Shown here piece by piece: positions 24,373 to 33,043 of a stretch of DNA of 64,000 nt. Source of the stretch: Sinomonas atrocyanea (GTDB lineage: Bacteria; Actinomycetota; Actinomycetes; Actinomycetales; Micrococcaceae); NCBI RefSeq assembly GCF_001577305.1, contig NZ_CP014518.1, positions 1,302,001 to 1,366,000 on the forward strand. Direction: 5' to 3'. Position numbers and translations under genes: made by a program. Under the pieces are notes generated by a model. It worked only from the letters and a program-made list of their open reading frames with translations, was not told the origin of the DNA and made no database searches. Positions within the stretch are counted from its first letter, which is position 1, and every line of letters starts with the position of its first letter.

Positions 24373-26094
24373 TCACGTGGCGCGAGGGATGAACCGACTC
24401 AGGTACGCGCGAAGGGCGGGATCGCAGACGTAGACGTAGGTGCCTCGCATTCCACGGGTGAGCAGAACGCCGTAGATGTTGACGATGTACTCCAGTAGCT
24501 GCTCGTCTGAATACACGATGCCGAGACGGGGGTTGTTCTCCTTGCCCTTCTTGTCGTGATAGCTGCTGCGGTCCGACACGATGCGCTGCAGCATGGGGTC
24601 GTACTTCAGTTCGGGCCCGATGATGACCCCGGCGTAGTTGAGGTCGTACCCCTGGACTGTGTGGATCGACCCGACTTCGTTGACCGATTTCGGTGAGTTG
24701 ATCCAGTCGCGGTCCGTCGAGTTCCAACGGAGCCGGCAGCCGTCGATCTCGATGTCGTATGCCTTGGGATTCTTCTTGCTGACCCAAGGCCAGGCATACC
24801 CAGCGACGAGTCTCGCCAGCTTGGACTCATGCTCCTTCTCACGGATCTTCCCGAGCATGTCTGTCAGATCCTCGTAGAGCGCGAACTCGTACTCGTCGAA
24901 CCGCTGGGGCTCGGGCGCAGATTGCGTGAGCATCGACCTGACGTAGGTAACGTAGTCCTCACCAGCGTGAAGGCGCATCTGGGTCAGCAGGCGGTACAGA
25001 CGGTGGTCGTCCTTGGCCCCGGAGAGCAGAGATTCCATGCGCTCTCTAGGCAGGTCGGCAGGACGGACGCTTTGGGCGGCGTCGACCAGGAAGATCTGGT
25101 GGGTGCTCTGCTTCTTGATCCAATCGAGCTGCGTAAGCGCGTCGTCGTCCGACCCGAACAGGCGCTCGTTGATCGTTTGGAAGTCCCTGTTGCGCACACC
25201 TGAGGACTGGTTCGCGCGTTGCGAGAGCCGATGGGCCTCGTCGACGATCAGCAGATCGTATGGTGCTTCGCTGAAGCCGACGTCGAACTGCGATACGACC
25301 ATATTCTTTGTCAGGCCCGGTGTCTTGGCGAAGACATTCTGGAGCGACTGGCGTAGCGATTGCTGAGGTACCACAATTGCCACGCGGAAGTCGCGGAGAA
25401 GGTCGGGATACCCCTCCAGAAAATACTCCGCGAAGATCGAGTCACTCTCCACGACGTCTTCGTTGTGGTGCGATCGGATGTCGCTGAGCAGCTTCATAAG
25501 GTAGATCGCAACGATGGTCTTGCCCGTGCCGGGGTCACCTTGGATGACGATGGTGCTCGGCCGGCCGTCCTCAAGATCCTCGAAGAGGCCCTCCAAGATG
25601 TCGTTGACGGCTCCCGCCTGGTCTTGGGTCAGCGCCTTGAATGGAGAGAGCTTGAAGAGGTCGCTGTTGACGATCTGAGGAATCGTCTGACTGAACATGC
25701 CCTCCTTGCGGAGGGTCTCGAAGACCTGGTCGAACGTCTGCTGGTACTGGCCTCTGTCGTAGTAATCGGCATCGGTGATGCCCTCATTGCGGTTCTCCAC
25801 CGTGAACTTGCCGTCGCCCGCGAAGAACCGAATGAGGTAAGACTCGAGATCGAGGCATGCTGACTTGTTGAAGCGGTCGTCCACGATGACCCGAACGGCG
25901 TTGAGGCTGCCGCGGCCGTTTGCGATGTGCTGCGTCATACGGGTCGCCGCATTTAAGGACTCGCCGACGTAGATGCTGCTGTCGTTGTTTAGCGTGTAGA
26001 CCACCGGCCAGTTGCGGTGGCGTGTGTCCCCCGCAGCCCATAGTTTGACTGAGTCACTGTCGAGCGCGAGGCGCTCGATCCTAAAGCTGGTCAT
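24373..26094 (-). CDS. GIY-YIG nuclease fused to DUF2075 (Schlafen-like ATPase/helicase)
   Basis: 573 residues from ATG 26094. Residues 30-95 are a GIY-YIG-type nuclease domain (VVYTLNNDSSIYVGES; arginine R52; catalytic-type glutamate in CLDLESYLI, about residue 84). DUF2075 follows: Walker A GDPGTGKT (186-193), Walker B LLIVDEAHRL, and HTVQGYDLNYAGVIIGPEL, with a C-terminal motif LLTRGMRGTYVYV. The start overlaps the MazG gene by 14 bp. Base composition is visibly lower in GC than the flanking aldolase genes. The two-gene pair looks like a defence module. Confidence 0.88.
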   Translation of the reverse strand: MTSFRIERLALDSDSVKLWAAGDTRHRNWPVVYTLNNDSSIYVGESLNAATRMTQHIANGRGSLNAVRVIVDDRFNKSACLDLESYLIRFFAGDGKFTVENRNEGITDADYYDRGQYQQTFDQVFETLRKEGMFSQTIPQIVNSDLFKLSPFKALTQDQAGAVNDILEGLFEDLEDGRPSTIVIQGDPGTGKTIVAIYLMKLLSDIRSHHNEDVVESDSIFAEYFLEGYPDLLRDFRVAIVVPQQSLRQSLQNVFAKTPGLTKNMVVSQFDVGFSEAPYDLLIVDEAHRLSQRANQSSGVRNRDFQTINERLFGSDDDALTQLDWIKKQSTHQIFLVDAAQSVRPADLPRERMESLLSGAKDDHRLYRLLTQMRLHAGEDYVTYVRSMLTQSAPEPQRFDEYEFALYEDLTDMLGKIREKEHESKLARLVAGYAWPWVSKKNPKAYDIEIDGCRLRWNSTDRDWINSPKSVNEVGSIHTVQGYDLNYAGVIIGPELKYDPMLQRIVSDRSSYHDKKGKENNPRLGIVYSDEQLLEYIVNIYGVLLTRGMRGTYVYVCDPALRAYLSRFIPRAT

Positions 26095-26440
26095 GCTTGG
26101 TGCTCCGTCCCCGCGAAAGCTCGACTGGGTATTTAGCGCGGGTGACCTCCAGCTTCTCGAGCACGACGTCTAGCGGGTCCAGTCCCAATCGGTCCGCGAG
26201 GAGCAGGCAATAGGTGAGCACATCGGCGAGCTCCTCCTGTACGCGTGAGCTATCCTCCGGTGGCCCCCACTGGTAGCACCCCAGCAGCTCACCGGCTTCA
26301 ATGGACACACTCTTTGCGAGGTTCTCGGGTGAATGAAATTGCTGCCAGTCGCGCTCACGAACGAATTCGCGGAGCTCTCGCAGAAGGCGTTCGAGACGGT
26401 CCTGACTCACGCGCTCCACGCTATCAACAGCGTGCGACAA
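26081..26440 (-). CDS. MazG-like nucleotide pyrophosphohydrolase
   Basis: Up to 119 residues; the open frame starts with TTG 26440, and GTG codons at 26419 and 26410 are equally plausible. WQQFHSPENLAKSVSIEAGELLGCYQW followed by VQEELADVLTYCLLLADRLGLD gives the paired E-x2-E / E-x2-D metal motifs of the MazG/dCTPase fold. The protein would hydrolyse nucleotides, possibly an alarm nucleotide or dNTP made or consumed in phage infection. First gene of the pair with the GIY-YIG/DUF2075 gene; the upstream sequence is the truncated DUF6282 copy. Confidence 0.85.
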   Translation of the reverse strand: MSHAVDSVERVSQDRLERLLRELREFVRERDWQQFHSPENLAKSVSIEAGELLGCYQWGPPEDSSRVQEELADVLTYCLLLADRLGLDPLDVVLEKLEVTRAKYPVELSRGRSTKHDQL

Positions 26441-26463
26441 TTCGGGCTGGCTGGAACTGGTGG

Positions 26464-26608
26464 CGGCTCGGACCTGGGCCAGGCGAACAACCCGCTGCCG
26501 GTGGACGCCTACGCGCGGATGGTCCGCGGCCTGCTGGACGCGGGGGTGTCCAAGGAGGACCTGCGCCGGCTCATCGCGGACAGCCCCGCCGATCTGCTGG
26601 GGATCTGA
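26464..26608 (+). pseudogene. Truncated 3' copy of the DUF6282 gene
   Basis: Encodes only the last 47 residues (GSDLGQANNPLPVDAYARM...ADLLGI) in frame with unrelated upstream sequence. It is the left end of the right-hand direct repeat. Confidence 0.9.
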
Positions 26609-27206
26609 TGTCGCTGCCTGTGTCCCTGCGCGGGCTGATGGCCGAGCGACCCGTCCTCGGCACCTTCCTGAAGATCCCGCGGTTCGAGATCGTGGACGTC
26701 CTGGCCCTCTCCGGGTTCGACTTCGTGGTCTGCGACTACGAGCACTCGCAGATGTCGGTGGGGGATGGGTGCGACGTCGTGCGGGCCGGCCGGGCGCGCG
26801 GGCTTCCGGTTCTGGTGCGGGTCCCCGCCCTGGACCGCGGCGACGTCAACCGCCTGCTCGAGGCCGGCGCCGCCGGGATTCGGCTGGCCCGCGGCTCCGG
26901 GGCGGCGGCGGGGGAGCTGCGGAAGCTGGTCTCGTACCCGCCGCTGGGCACCCTGTCGGTCTCGCTCGCGCAGCCTGCAGCGGACGACGGCATGGGGGTT
27001 TCCCTGGCCGGGCACTTCGAGCGGTCCAACTCGACTGTGCTGGCGGTGGGGCAGTTCGAGACCGCCGACTACGGCGACGGGATCGACGCAGCCATGGCCG
27101 CCCTGGATGTGGCGTTTATCGGGCCCGTGGACCTGTCCGTGGACCTCGGCACGCCGGGGGAGCTGGACTCGGCCCCGATGCGTGCCGCGGCGGAGACGAT
27201 CGAGGC
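26464..27206 (+). repeat. About 743-bp direct repeat, right copy
   Basis: Partner of 23385-24127. Homology starts abruptly 24 bp beyond the MazG frame and stops abruptly within the aldolase copy. Confidence 0.95.
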
Positions 27207-27237
27207 GGACTACGCATGGCAGGCCACCGGCAAATAG
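26608..27237 (+). pseudogene. Truncated second copy of the HpcH/HpaI aldolase
   Basis: 209 residues against 255 in the intact copy, over 90% identical by eye up to about residue 199, then an unrelated tail (YAWQATGK-stop). It lacks the final strand and helix of the barrel, including the C-terminal GYRYIVAGSD segment, so it is probably inactive. An open reading frame has been kept, so expression is possible. Confidence 0.8.
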
Positions 27238-27333
27238 GAGGTTCCCTAGACCGGACCGCCGGAAGTCAACGATGAGCTGGCCGTCGCGCATGGCCTCCTC
27301 CATCAGAGCTTGATCGCACTCGCGGTCCGTCGA

Positions 27334-29412
27334 CTACCTTGATTGCGACGGGGCTGTACGGCTGCCCGGCACAGCGACGAGCACCATGTGTCGACTTACC
27401 GGGTCACCCTCGATTTCGAACTCAGTGTGACTGATGAGCGTTTTGATGTGAGGGGGCGGACCTGTGGGATCGAAGGCCTTGTGCCGGAGAGCGACGAGGA
27501 ACCCAATACGGATGTCGTTGCCCTGGTAAGTGGCGGCCTGCTTGAGATACGCAGTCCGATCTTCCATAGGAACGCGAGTAGCGTCGACCTTCATCTCGAT
27601 GTGGAGGGCGAAGCCATCAAACGTCAGGCGGATGTCGACGCGGCCTCCGCCGATGTGCGAAACTTCGTACTCCGCGCGATTGCCGAGGTTTCCGACGAGG
27701 AAGTTATACAGGTCGTCGTGGATGGCATTTTCGTTAGCCGCGGGGTCGAACAGGTACTTGTAGTGATTCGACTGGCCGTTGGTCCGACTGGCCACGAAGT
27801 TGATGATGAGGACCAGGATCTCGTCGACGATCGGGATGACATCGCCCTTATAGTCCGGGCTCCTCGCGAGTTTCTTGCGGAGGATGTCGAGCAGCTCGGT
27901 GTGCACGAGATTGAGGTGACGGCGTGCGGTCGCCACGTGGTCGAGCCGTTCTTCGATCGCGGCGAGCGTCGCCGGTGTCATCTGTGCGATGAGTGAGGCG
28001 TCAGGCGAACCTGGGGGAACTAGCGTTCCGATCACGGGCGGTAGCGGCGCCGACCGGACGGCGCCGTCGACTTTTCCCGACGTCTCGCCACCCTTCGCCG
28101 CGCCTCGTGCCACTTTCAGGATCGTTCTCGCGGCGTCTAACCGCTCATGCAGATCCTTATCGTCACATGTGGTCGCGGTGCTGGCGAGCTCTGCCGTGTA
28201 CTCCGCAAGGTTGCAGAGATGACTCGAGTTTGAAGCGAAGCCACACTCTATGACTGGCTGGATGAGGTCTTGAACGCCAGCAATATCAGCATCTCGACTG
28301 CCCACGCGGAATGTACGGGAACTGAGGTAGACGTTGAGGAGGCCATTGATAACGACCTCGGTTTGGTAAAATCCGTCCTTGCCCAACTGTGTATGCAGTT
28401 CATTGAGGTCGGCGGCGAGACTAGCCCAAGCCCTCAGCGCTGCGGTCTTGCTATTGCTATACCAGTGATCCAACCCGCTCGAGTCGACGCAGAATTGGCG
28501 CACTTGGTCCCGGATGCCACCGAGCGCGTCAGCAGAGAGAGATTGACCGCCGAACGCATCCATAGGATCGCCCGTAAGAATGCCTGCGAGTAGGTCCCGC
28601 AATCCGAGGATGATCGCGAACATCGGACGGGCGTCGGGGCGCCGGTAGGTTGTGGCCGCCACCTCAAAATACTTGGCCGCCTCTTCGAGACGCGGGTCCA
28701 TGTCGGTGAGTGTTGGCGCCCGCAAAGCGGCGACGAGCGCTGCCATTGCAAGCGCCCATGCCGCGTCAGATTCAACCTCTTCGGCAAGGACTCTGTCACC
28801 ACCATCTACTGGATCGATACCGCCGACAACACGAACCACGCGCAAGAGTGTCTCAGCCTGCGGCGAGATGTCGATCGCTGTGCTGATTGATCGGATCACG
28901 GCGCGCGCCATCGGCGCAACCACAGGCTTCTTGAATTTTTCAAGGATCGCCAATAGCCCAAAAAGAGAACCATGCCCGGCTGCAACTAAACAGGTTAGAG
29001 CCTCAAGGGCGCCAGCAGACAGCAAATCGGGTATGGGACCACGGGCGGGGTGCGCAAGGAACGCTGCGGCCTTGAGCTCTAGGCCAGCGGCCAGCGTGTC
29101 GCCAGCAAGTTTAACGGCGAACGCGCTGGTGAGCAGCGGCTCGATGGAGGCCGCGAACACTGCCGGCTGGTCAGTAATGAGAATTGCGTCTGCCACAGCC
29201 GAAAACGCAGCCGCAACGTCCTCACCGCCAAGATTTGCCTCACGTACGATGAGATTCGACACGATAGGAAGGGCAGGGGTCCCGGCAAGGGCTGTGGCTT
29301 CCGCAGCGACGCGAGTCCAGCCACCAAGGTCGGCCACCGCGGTGGGCGGGAACGGCTTCCCGCCGGAGGCCCGCGCCATATCCAGAACAGCATCAGCGAG
29401 GCAGTTGCTCAT
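27334..29412 (-). CDS. Large protein with C-terminal PD-(D/E)XK nuclease domain (effector of three-gene system)
   Basis: 692 residues from ATG 29412, which has GGAGGG just upstream; a TTG at 29454 would add 14. The first 550 residues are predicted helical without a known domain. The C-terminal 110 residues contain EVSHIGGGRVDIRLTF...LHIEMKVDA followed by YLKQAATYQGNDIRIGFLVALR, the D...E-x-K pattern (about 593, 606, 608) of the restriction-endonuclease fold. It is the third gene of an operon with an SMC-like ATPase and a small helical protein, so it probably is the nuclease effector. Low GC relative to the backbone. Confidence 0.75.
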   Translation of the reverse strand: MSNCLADAVLDMARASGGKPFPPTAVADLGGWTRVAAEATALAGTPALPIVSNLIVREANLGGEDVAAAFSAVADAILITDQPAVFAASIEPLLTSAFAVKLAGDTLAAGLELKAAAFLAHPARGPIPDLLSAGALEALTCLVAAGHGSLFGLLAILEKFKKPVVAPMARAVIRSISTAIDISPQAETLLRVVRVVGGIDPVDGGDRVLAEEVESDAAWALAMAALVAALRAPTLTDMDPRLEEAAKYFEVAATTYRRPDARPMFAIILGLRDLLAGILTGDPMDAFGGQSLSADALGGIRDQVRQFCVDSSGLDHWYSNSKTAALRAWASLAADLNELHTQLGKDGFYQTEVVINGLLNVYLSSRTFRVGSRDADIAGVQDLIQPVIECGFASNSSHLCNLAEYTAELASTATTCDDKDLHERLDAARTILKVARGAAKGGETSGKVDGAVRSAPLPPVIGTLVPPGSPDASLIAQMTPATLAAIEERLDHVATARRHLNLVHTELLDILRKKLARSPDYKGDVIPIVDEILVLIINFVASRTNGQSNHYKYLFDPAANENAIHDDLYNFLVGNLGNRAEYEVSHIGGGRVDIRLTFDGFALHIEMKVDATRVPMEDRTAYLKQAATYQGNDIRIGFLVALRHKAFDPTGPPPHIKTLISHTEFEIEGDPVSRHMVLVAVPGSRTAPSQSR

Positions 29413-29467
29413 GTCCCTCCGTCCGTAATGTTGTTGCGCGCCATTTCTGCCCAAGGACTACCAGGGG

Positions 29468-31666
29468 TCACCAGACGAAGCTGTCGCCCTCAGCGATAAG
29501 CCGGTTATTCCCGGGCAACAACTCCACCAAGGGACCTGTGCTCCTGGTGGCGACGATGATCTGCATTGGTGCCTCCCGGGCCACATCCAGCAACGCCGAC
29601 AGCATCGTGGCTAAATCTCCGTCCGGCATCTCCTCGGCGGCCGGCGAATCAAGCAGCAAGAAGCCTGGATGTCGTCCGATTCCCTCGATGTATCCGTGCT
29701 TGATCAGCGAGATAACAGTGGCAATCTTCAGCCGAAGTTGTTCACCGTGTGTCACCTGACCGTACGTCGATTGGTCGCCGTTCTGCCGCAACGTCATGTT
29801 TGCTGCGCCGTCGAGCTTGATGTTGCTCAAGCTGTCCGCTCCGAAGTTCACAACCAAGCGTTCGATCTCAGCCGAGATTCTTGCCAGTAGGGGGTCCTGA
29901 TGGCCCTTTACCCATCTGCTGAGGACCCTCTCCGCGGCCTCGGCGACGGCCAACTGGATTGGGTCGATCGGAGATACATCAACGGGTGAGGCAGGAGTGG
30001 CGAGAGCTTGCGCCGCGCCTTCTGCGCGAGCCAATTCGATCTCGAGCAGCCGACGATCCTCGACCGCCTGAGCCAACACCGCATCCAGTGCGGTCTCGGT
30101 GACGAGCCCGTCGTGGGTCACCTGAAGCTCGTCGATCTGTTTCCGCAGTCCAGCCATGACGATCTCGACCCGCGCGGCGGCTTCCTCAAGCGCCTCGATC
30201 TCTGTCTTTGGTGCTAATTCCTCCCCATTGTCCTCGGACACGGCGGCAGTCGCCCCCACCAATGCGGTGGTGACCGCTTCGTCGACAGAGCTGGCAACGA
30301 CGACGTTCACCTTCAAAGCTTCAAGGTTCAGGTCGCTAGTGCAGACCGAGCACTTATGCTGCTCCGGCTCGGCGGCTCGCCTGTCCGCCGTCACCCCGGC
30401 GGTACACCGAGGACACACGGTCGGCTCCATTTGATGGAAGAACTTGGTCAGCAACGCGTGCTCGTACTCGGTGTGATGTCGTGCCCTCGCCGCTTTTAAC
30501 TGCTGCCGGACGGTGTCTGCGGCGACCGACTGGCTCAGCAGTTGCGTCTCCGATTCATGTATTTGGCGTACGAGGTCGCTGATTCTGGCATTCGTCTGCG
30601 CGAGTTTTGCTGGGTCGGGAGTGCCCTCCGGGAGTTCAGCGATTTTCGCCTCTACCGCCTTCGCAGCCTTCTGTGCGGCAGCCAGAGACCCTTCCATCGC
30701 TTCAGTCGCGGTCTTCGTTCGCTCAGCTGCGGCCTTCCGCTTCGCTTCTAGGGACCCGGCAACAGTCGATGCGGTGGCCAGAACTGGTACCCAGTCGGTA
30801 CCGATGAACATCTGCATAAGCCGGACGCTGAGGGTCGCCTCCTTGCCGATGATCGACTTCAGGTCCTTCGGCCGAACCCACAGCGCGTTGACATATGAAG
30901 CCCACTTGTGAGTAACCGGCTTCCCTGATTGCGACACCGTGAAGCTCTCCAGGCGCAGCCGGTTCAACATCACCGAGCTCATCGCATCCTCGAATGCTTC
31001 GTCGTCGTCGAATGTCGCTATGACGGGGCCATGCGCCCCATTCTCTTCGATGACAGTTACCGAGCCGTTGCTAACATTGCCGTTGTCTGCATCGAATGCG
31101 ACGCGAAGCCTCTCAGTGCCAACAACCCAGTCGATCTCCACGTGCTCGACCCACCGGCGTACTGCGACGGAGAACACCGCGCAACGGCCTGATAAGGACC
31201 ACAGGAGAATCTCCACGACGCTCGACTTGCCTCGCAGGTTGCTGCCTGAACCGATGCCGTTCACACCGTCAGGAGGCTCCCACATGAAAGCGAAGGGCAC
31301 TAGCGCCTGAAAAACAGCAGTATTGGACTCCACTCTCTCGGTGCCATCGCCCCGGTAAACATCCGGATCAGCGCCCACGATTTCCGCACAGCCGCCGCCC
31401 ACGCTCACGATCTGTTGCTTGTCCGGGTCACCACCCATTTTCTCTAGAGGAAAACCGGCCGCCTCTGGATGCGAAGGGTGCAGCCGCTTCGTCCCTGAGA
31501 ACGACACCCGGGACACTCTCAGATGAACTGGCACGCCCTTAGAAGCCGACGTAGGTATCCCCAGATCGTCCAGTATCGTGTCAACTGCGCGCACCTCTAG
31601 CTCTAGCCGGTTCTCCTTCTGGCGGCGCCGTAGGACCTTGACGATCTCCTCCGCGAGCGTGCTCAC
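29468..31666 (-). CDS. SMC/Rad50-like ABC ATPase with zinc-hook motif
   Basis: 732 residues from GTG 31666. P-loop GSNLRGKSS at 141-149, two coiled-coil arms (about 300-400 and 480-560) meeting at a CPRC/CSVC zinc hook (C418, C421, C439, C442), signature-like THGEQLRLK at 639-647 and Walker B FLLLDSP at 669-675. The Walker B lacks the usual DE pair (DSPAAEE follows), typical of DUF3732/DUF2326-type ATPases of ABC-three-component systems. The start overlaps the upstream gene by four bases (GTGA). It would sense or bridge DNA and gate the nuclease encoded downstream. Confidence 0.82.
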   Translation of the reverse strand: MSTLAEEIVKVLRRRQKENRLELEVRAVDTILDDLGIPTSASKGVPVHLRVSRVSFSGTKRLHPSHPEAAGFPLEKMGGDPDKQQIVSVGGGCAEIVGADPDVYRGDGTERVESNTAVFQALVPFAFMWEPPDGVNGIGSGSNLRGKSSVVEILLWSLSGRCAVFSVAVRRWVEHVEIDWVVGTERLRVAFDADNGNVSNGSVTVIEENGAHGPVIATFDDDEAFEDAMSSVMLNRLRLESFTVSQSGKPVTHKWASYVNALWVRPKDLKSIIGKEATLSVRLMQMFIGTDWVPVLATASTVAGSLEAKRKAAAERTKTATEAMEGSLAAAQKAAKAVEAKIAELPEGTPDPAKLAQTNARISDLVRQIHESETQLLSQSVAADTVRQQLKAARARHHTEYEHALLTKFFHQMEPTVCPRCTAGVTADRRAAEPEQHKCSVCTSDLNLEALKVNVVVASSVDEAVTTALVGATAAVSEDNGEELAPKTEIEALEEAAARVEIVMAGLRKQIDELQVTHDGLVTETALDAVLAQAVEDRRLLEIELARAEGAAQALATPASPVDVSPIDPIQLAVAEAAERVLSRWVKGHQDPLLARISAEIERLVVNFGADSLSNIKLDGAANMTLRQNGDQSTYGQVTHGEQLRLKIATVISLIKHGYIEGIGRHPGFLLLDSPAAEEMPDGDLATMLSALLDVAREAPMQIIVATRSTGPLVELLPGNNRLIAEGDSFVW

Positions 31667-32352
31667 AGGCCGCTACCCCCGGCCCCAGCGACGTCTAGCG
31701 CCAGACTGTCCAGGCGCTTCCGCACGTGCTCAGCGATCGGCGCAATATCCAAGCCGAGCTCCGTGCCCGCGTAGGTCGCCTGCTCGTACTGCCGTTCTTT
31801 CAGCTTGCTACCCACTGTGTCTCCCGCTACCTTCGCCACCAAATCCGCCTGCCGCGCGTACCATCCAAGGACTGGGTCGGTCGTCAGCTCGACCACCGCC
31901 TGTTCTCCCGCAGGCGTCAGAAACATCTGGTTCCGATGGCTCTTGGCTCCTGGCTCTCCTGACCGCCGGAAGGTCGCCAAGCCGTATGTCTCCAAGAGTG
32001 CCATCGCGTCGTCGATTGCTTCGTATGCGCCGTAGAACCACCGCGGCATCGGGTAGTAGTGCAGATCCGGCTCGGGGTCGTTGAGCAGGCTCCGGGCTAT
32101 GGTCAACATCTCCGTTCCCAGGGCACCTGAAGCAACCGCCGAAATCAATTCGTCAGCCAAGTAGTCCGGGTTCCTCATCCAGAAATCCATTGCTTGCAGG
32201 CGCAACTCGCTTCGAACCGCCTTCACCGCCGAAGGCGGATCAGCATCAGCCACCGCCTCCCCCGTCCGGTCCATCAGCACGAGGAGGCGGATCGCGTGCT
32301 GCGTGCGCGTGTGGGCCGGTCGTTCGATCGGAATGGCGACGTCTACCGCCAT
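31663..32352 (-). CDS. Small helical protein, probable middle component of an ABC-three-component system
   Basis: 229 residues from ATG 32352. LRLQAMDFWMRNPDYLADELI and a winged-helix-like C-terminal half (ALLETYGLATFRRSG...NQMFLTPAGEQAVVEL) resemble the adaptor components that accompany DUF3732-type ATPases. Its stop overlaps the ATPase start, so the proteins are made in step. First gene of the operon. Assignment to the ABC-3C middle-component class rests on architecture and is not certain. Confidence 0.6.
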   Translation of the reverse strand: MAVDVAIPIERPAHTRTQHAIRLLVLMDRTGEAVADADPPSAVKAVRSELRLQAMDFWMRNPDYLADELISAVASGALGTEMLTIARSLLNDPEPDLHYYPMPRWFYGAYEAIDDAMALLETYGLATFRRSGEPGAKSHRNQMFLTPAGEQAVVELTTDPVLGWYARQADLVAKVAGDTVGSKLKERQYEQATYAGTELGLDIAPIAEHVRKRLDSLALDVAGAGGSGL

Positions 32353-33043
32353 CAAGCACCCCCGTCTACTATGACCGTTCTGATCCCATCGAAAATATCG
32401 AGAAGAGTCGTCTTCAGCTGTAATTTTGGCGCGTGTCGCGGTGGCTCAAGTTGTTCGAACTATACTCGCGGCCGTCATGACGGACCCAACGACCCCCCTG
32501 ATCGAGGATGGGCCGGCATAGCGGCTGGTGTCTCCGGGGTGATGAGCGCGAACGCGCCCGTCGCCTCCCGCCGCGTGGTGATCGGGTGGCCGGGGCGCCG
32601 GAGGGCAGCACGTCCCCGGACGGCGCCCAGCCGAGCGAGCCGAAGAAGCGCAGTACGTCCGCGGCGCGCTTCACCTCGCCACCGGCCTCGACCAGAGTCT
32701 TGCCCTCCTCGCGCACGAGGTCCGCGGCCACCTGCCCGGCGCGCTCCTCGAGCAGCGTCGCGGCCTTGAGCAGGACCGCGCCGCGGGCCGGGGCGGGCAG
32801 CGCGGCCCAGGCAGGCTGGGCGCGCACGGCCGCGGCGACGGCGGCACATCCCGGACAGCACTCGTCACAAGGGCGTGCTGCCGGACCCAGTCCGCAAGCG
32901 GGATCTCGCGGCGGGTCAAAAAGTCTTGACGGCCCTTGTGCGCGGGTCCACTCTTGACCTTGCTCAGCTCAATGGCGATCCCCAAACAAGGTCTTCGGCG
33001 GCGCGAGCTGCAATTGACTACAACTGTATCCATTGGGGGAGCG
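32353..33043. other. Intergenic region with decayed backbone fragments
   Basis: About 690 bp between divergent operons. 32370-32450 is AT-richer and probably holds the promoter of the minus-strand three-gene operon. 32500-32850 is the aldehyde dehydrogenase remnant. 32862-33000 has an open minus-strand frame (AIELSKVKSGPAHKGRQD...) that I do not recognise. GGGGGAG at 33035-33041 is the ribosome site of the next gene. Confidence 0.6.
32500..32850 (-). pseudogene. Aldehyde dehydrogenase fragment (ketoglutarate-semialdehyde DH type), frameshifted
   Basis: The minus strand encodes AVRAQPAWAALPAPARGAVLLKAATLLEERAGQVAADLVREEGKTLVEAGGEV...LRFFGSLGWAPSGDVLPSG, a clear N-terminal ALDH segment. After a frame change near 32590 it continues as ITTRREATGAFALITP, the next conserved piece. 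Both ends are missing. It is backbone-type high-GC sequence left at the edge of the three-gene defence operon. Confidence 0.85.
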
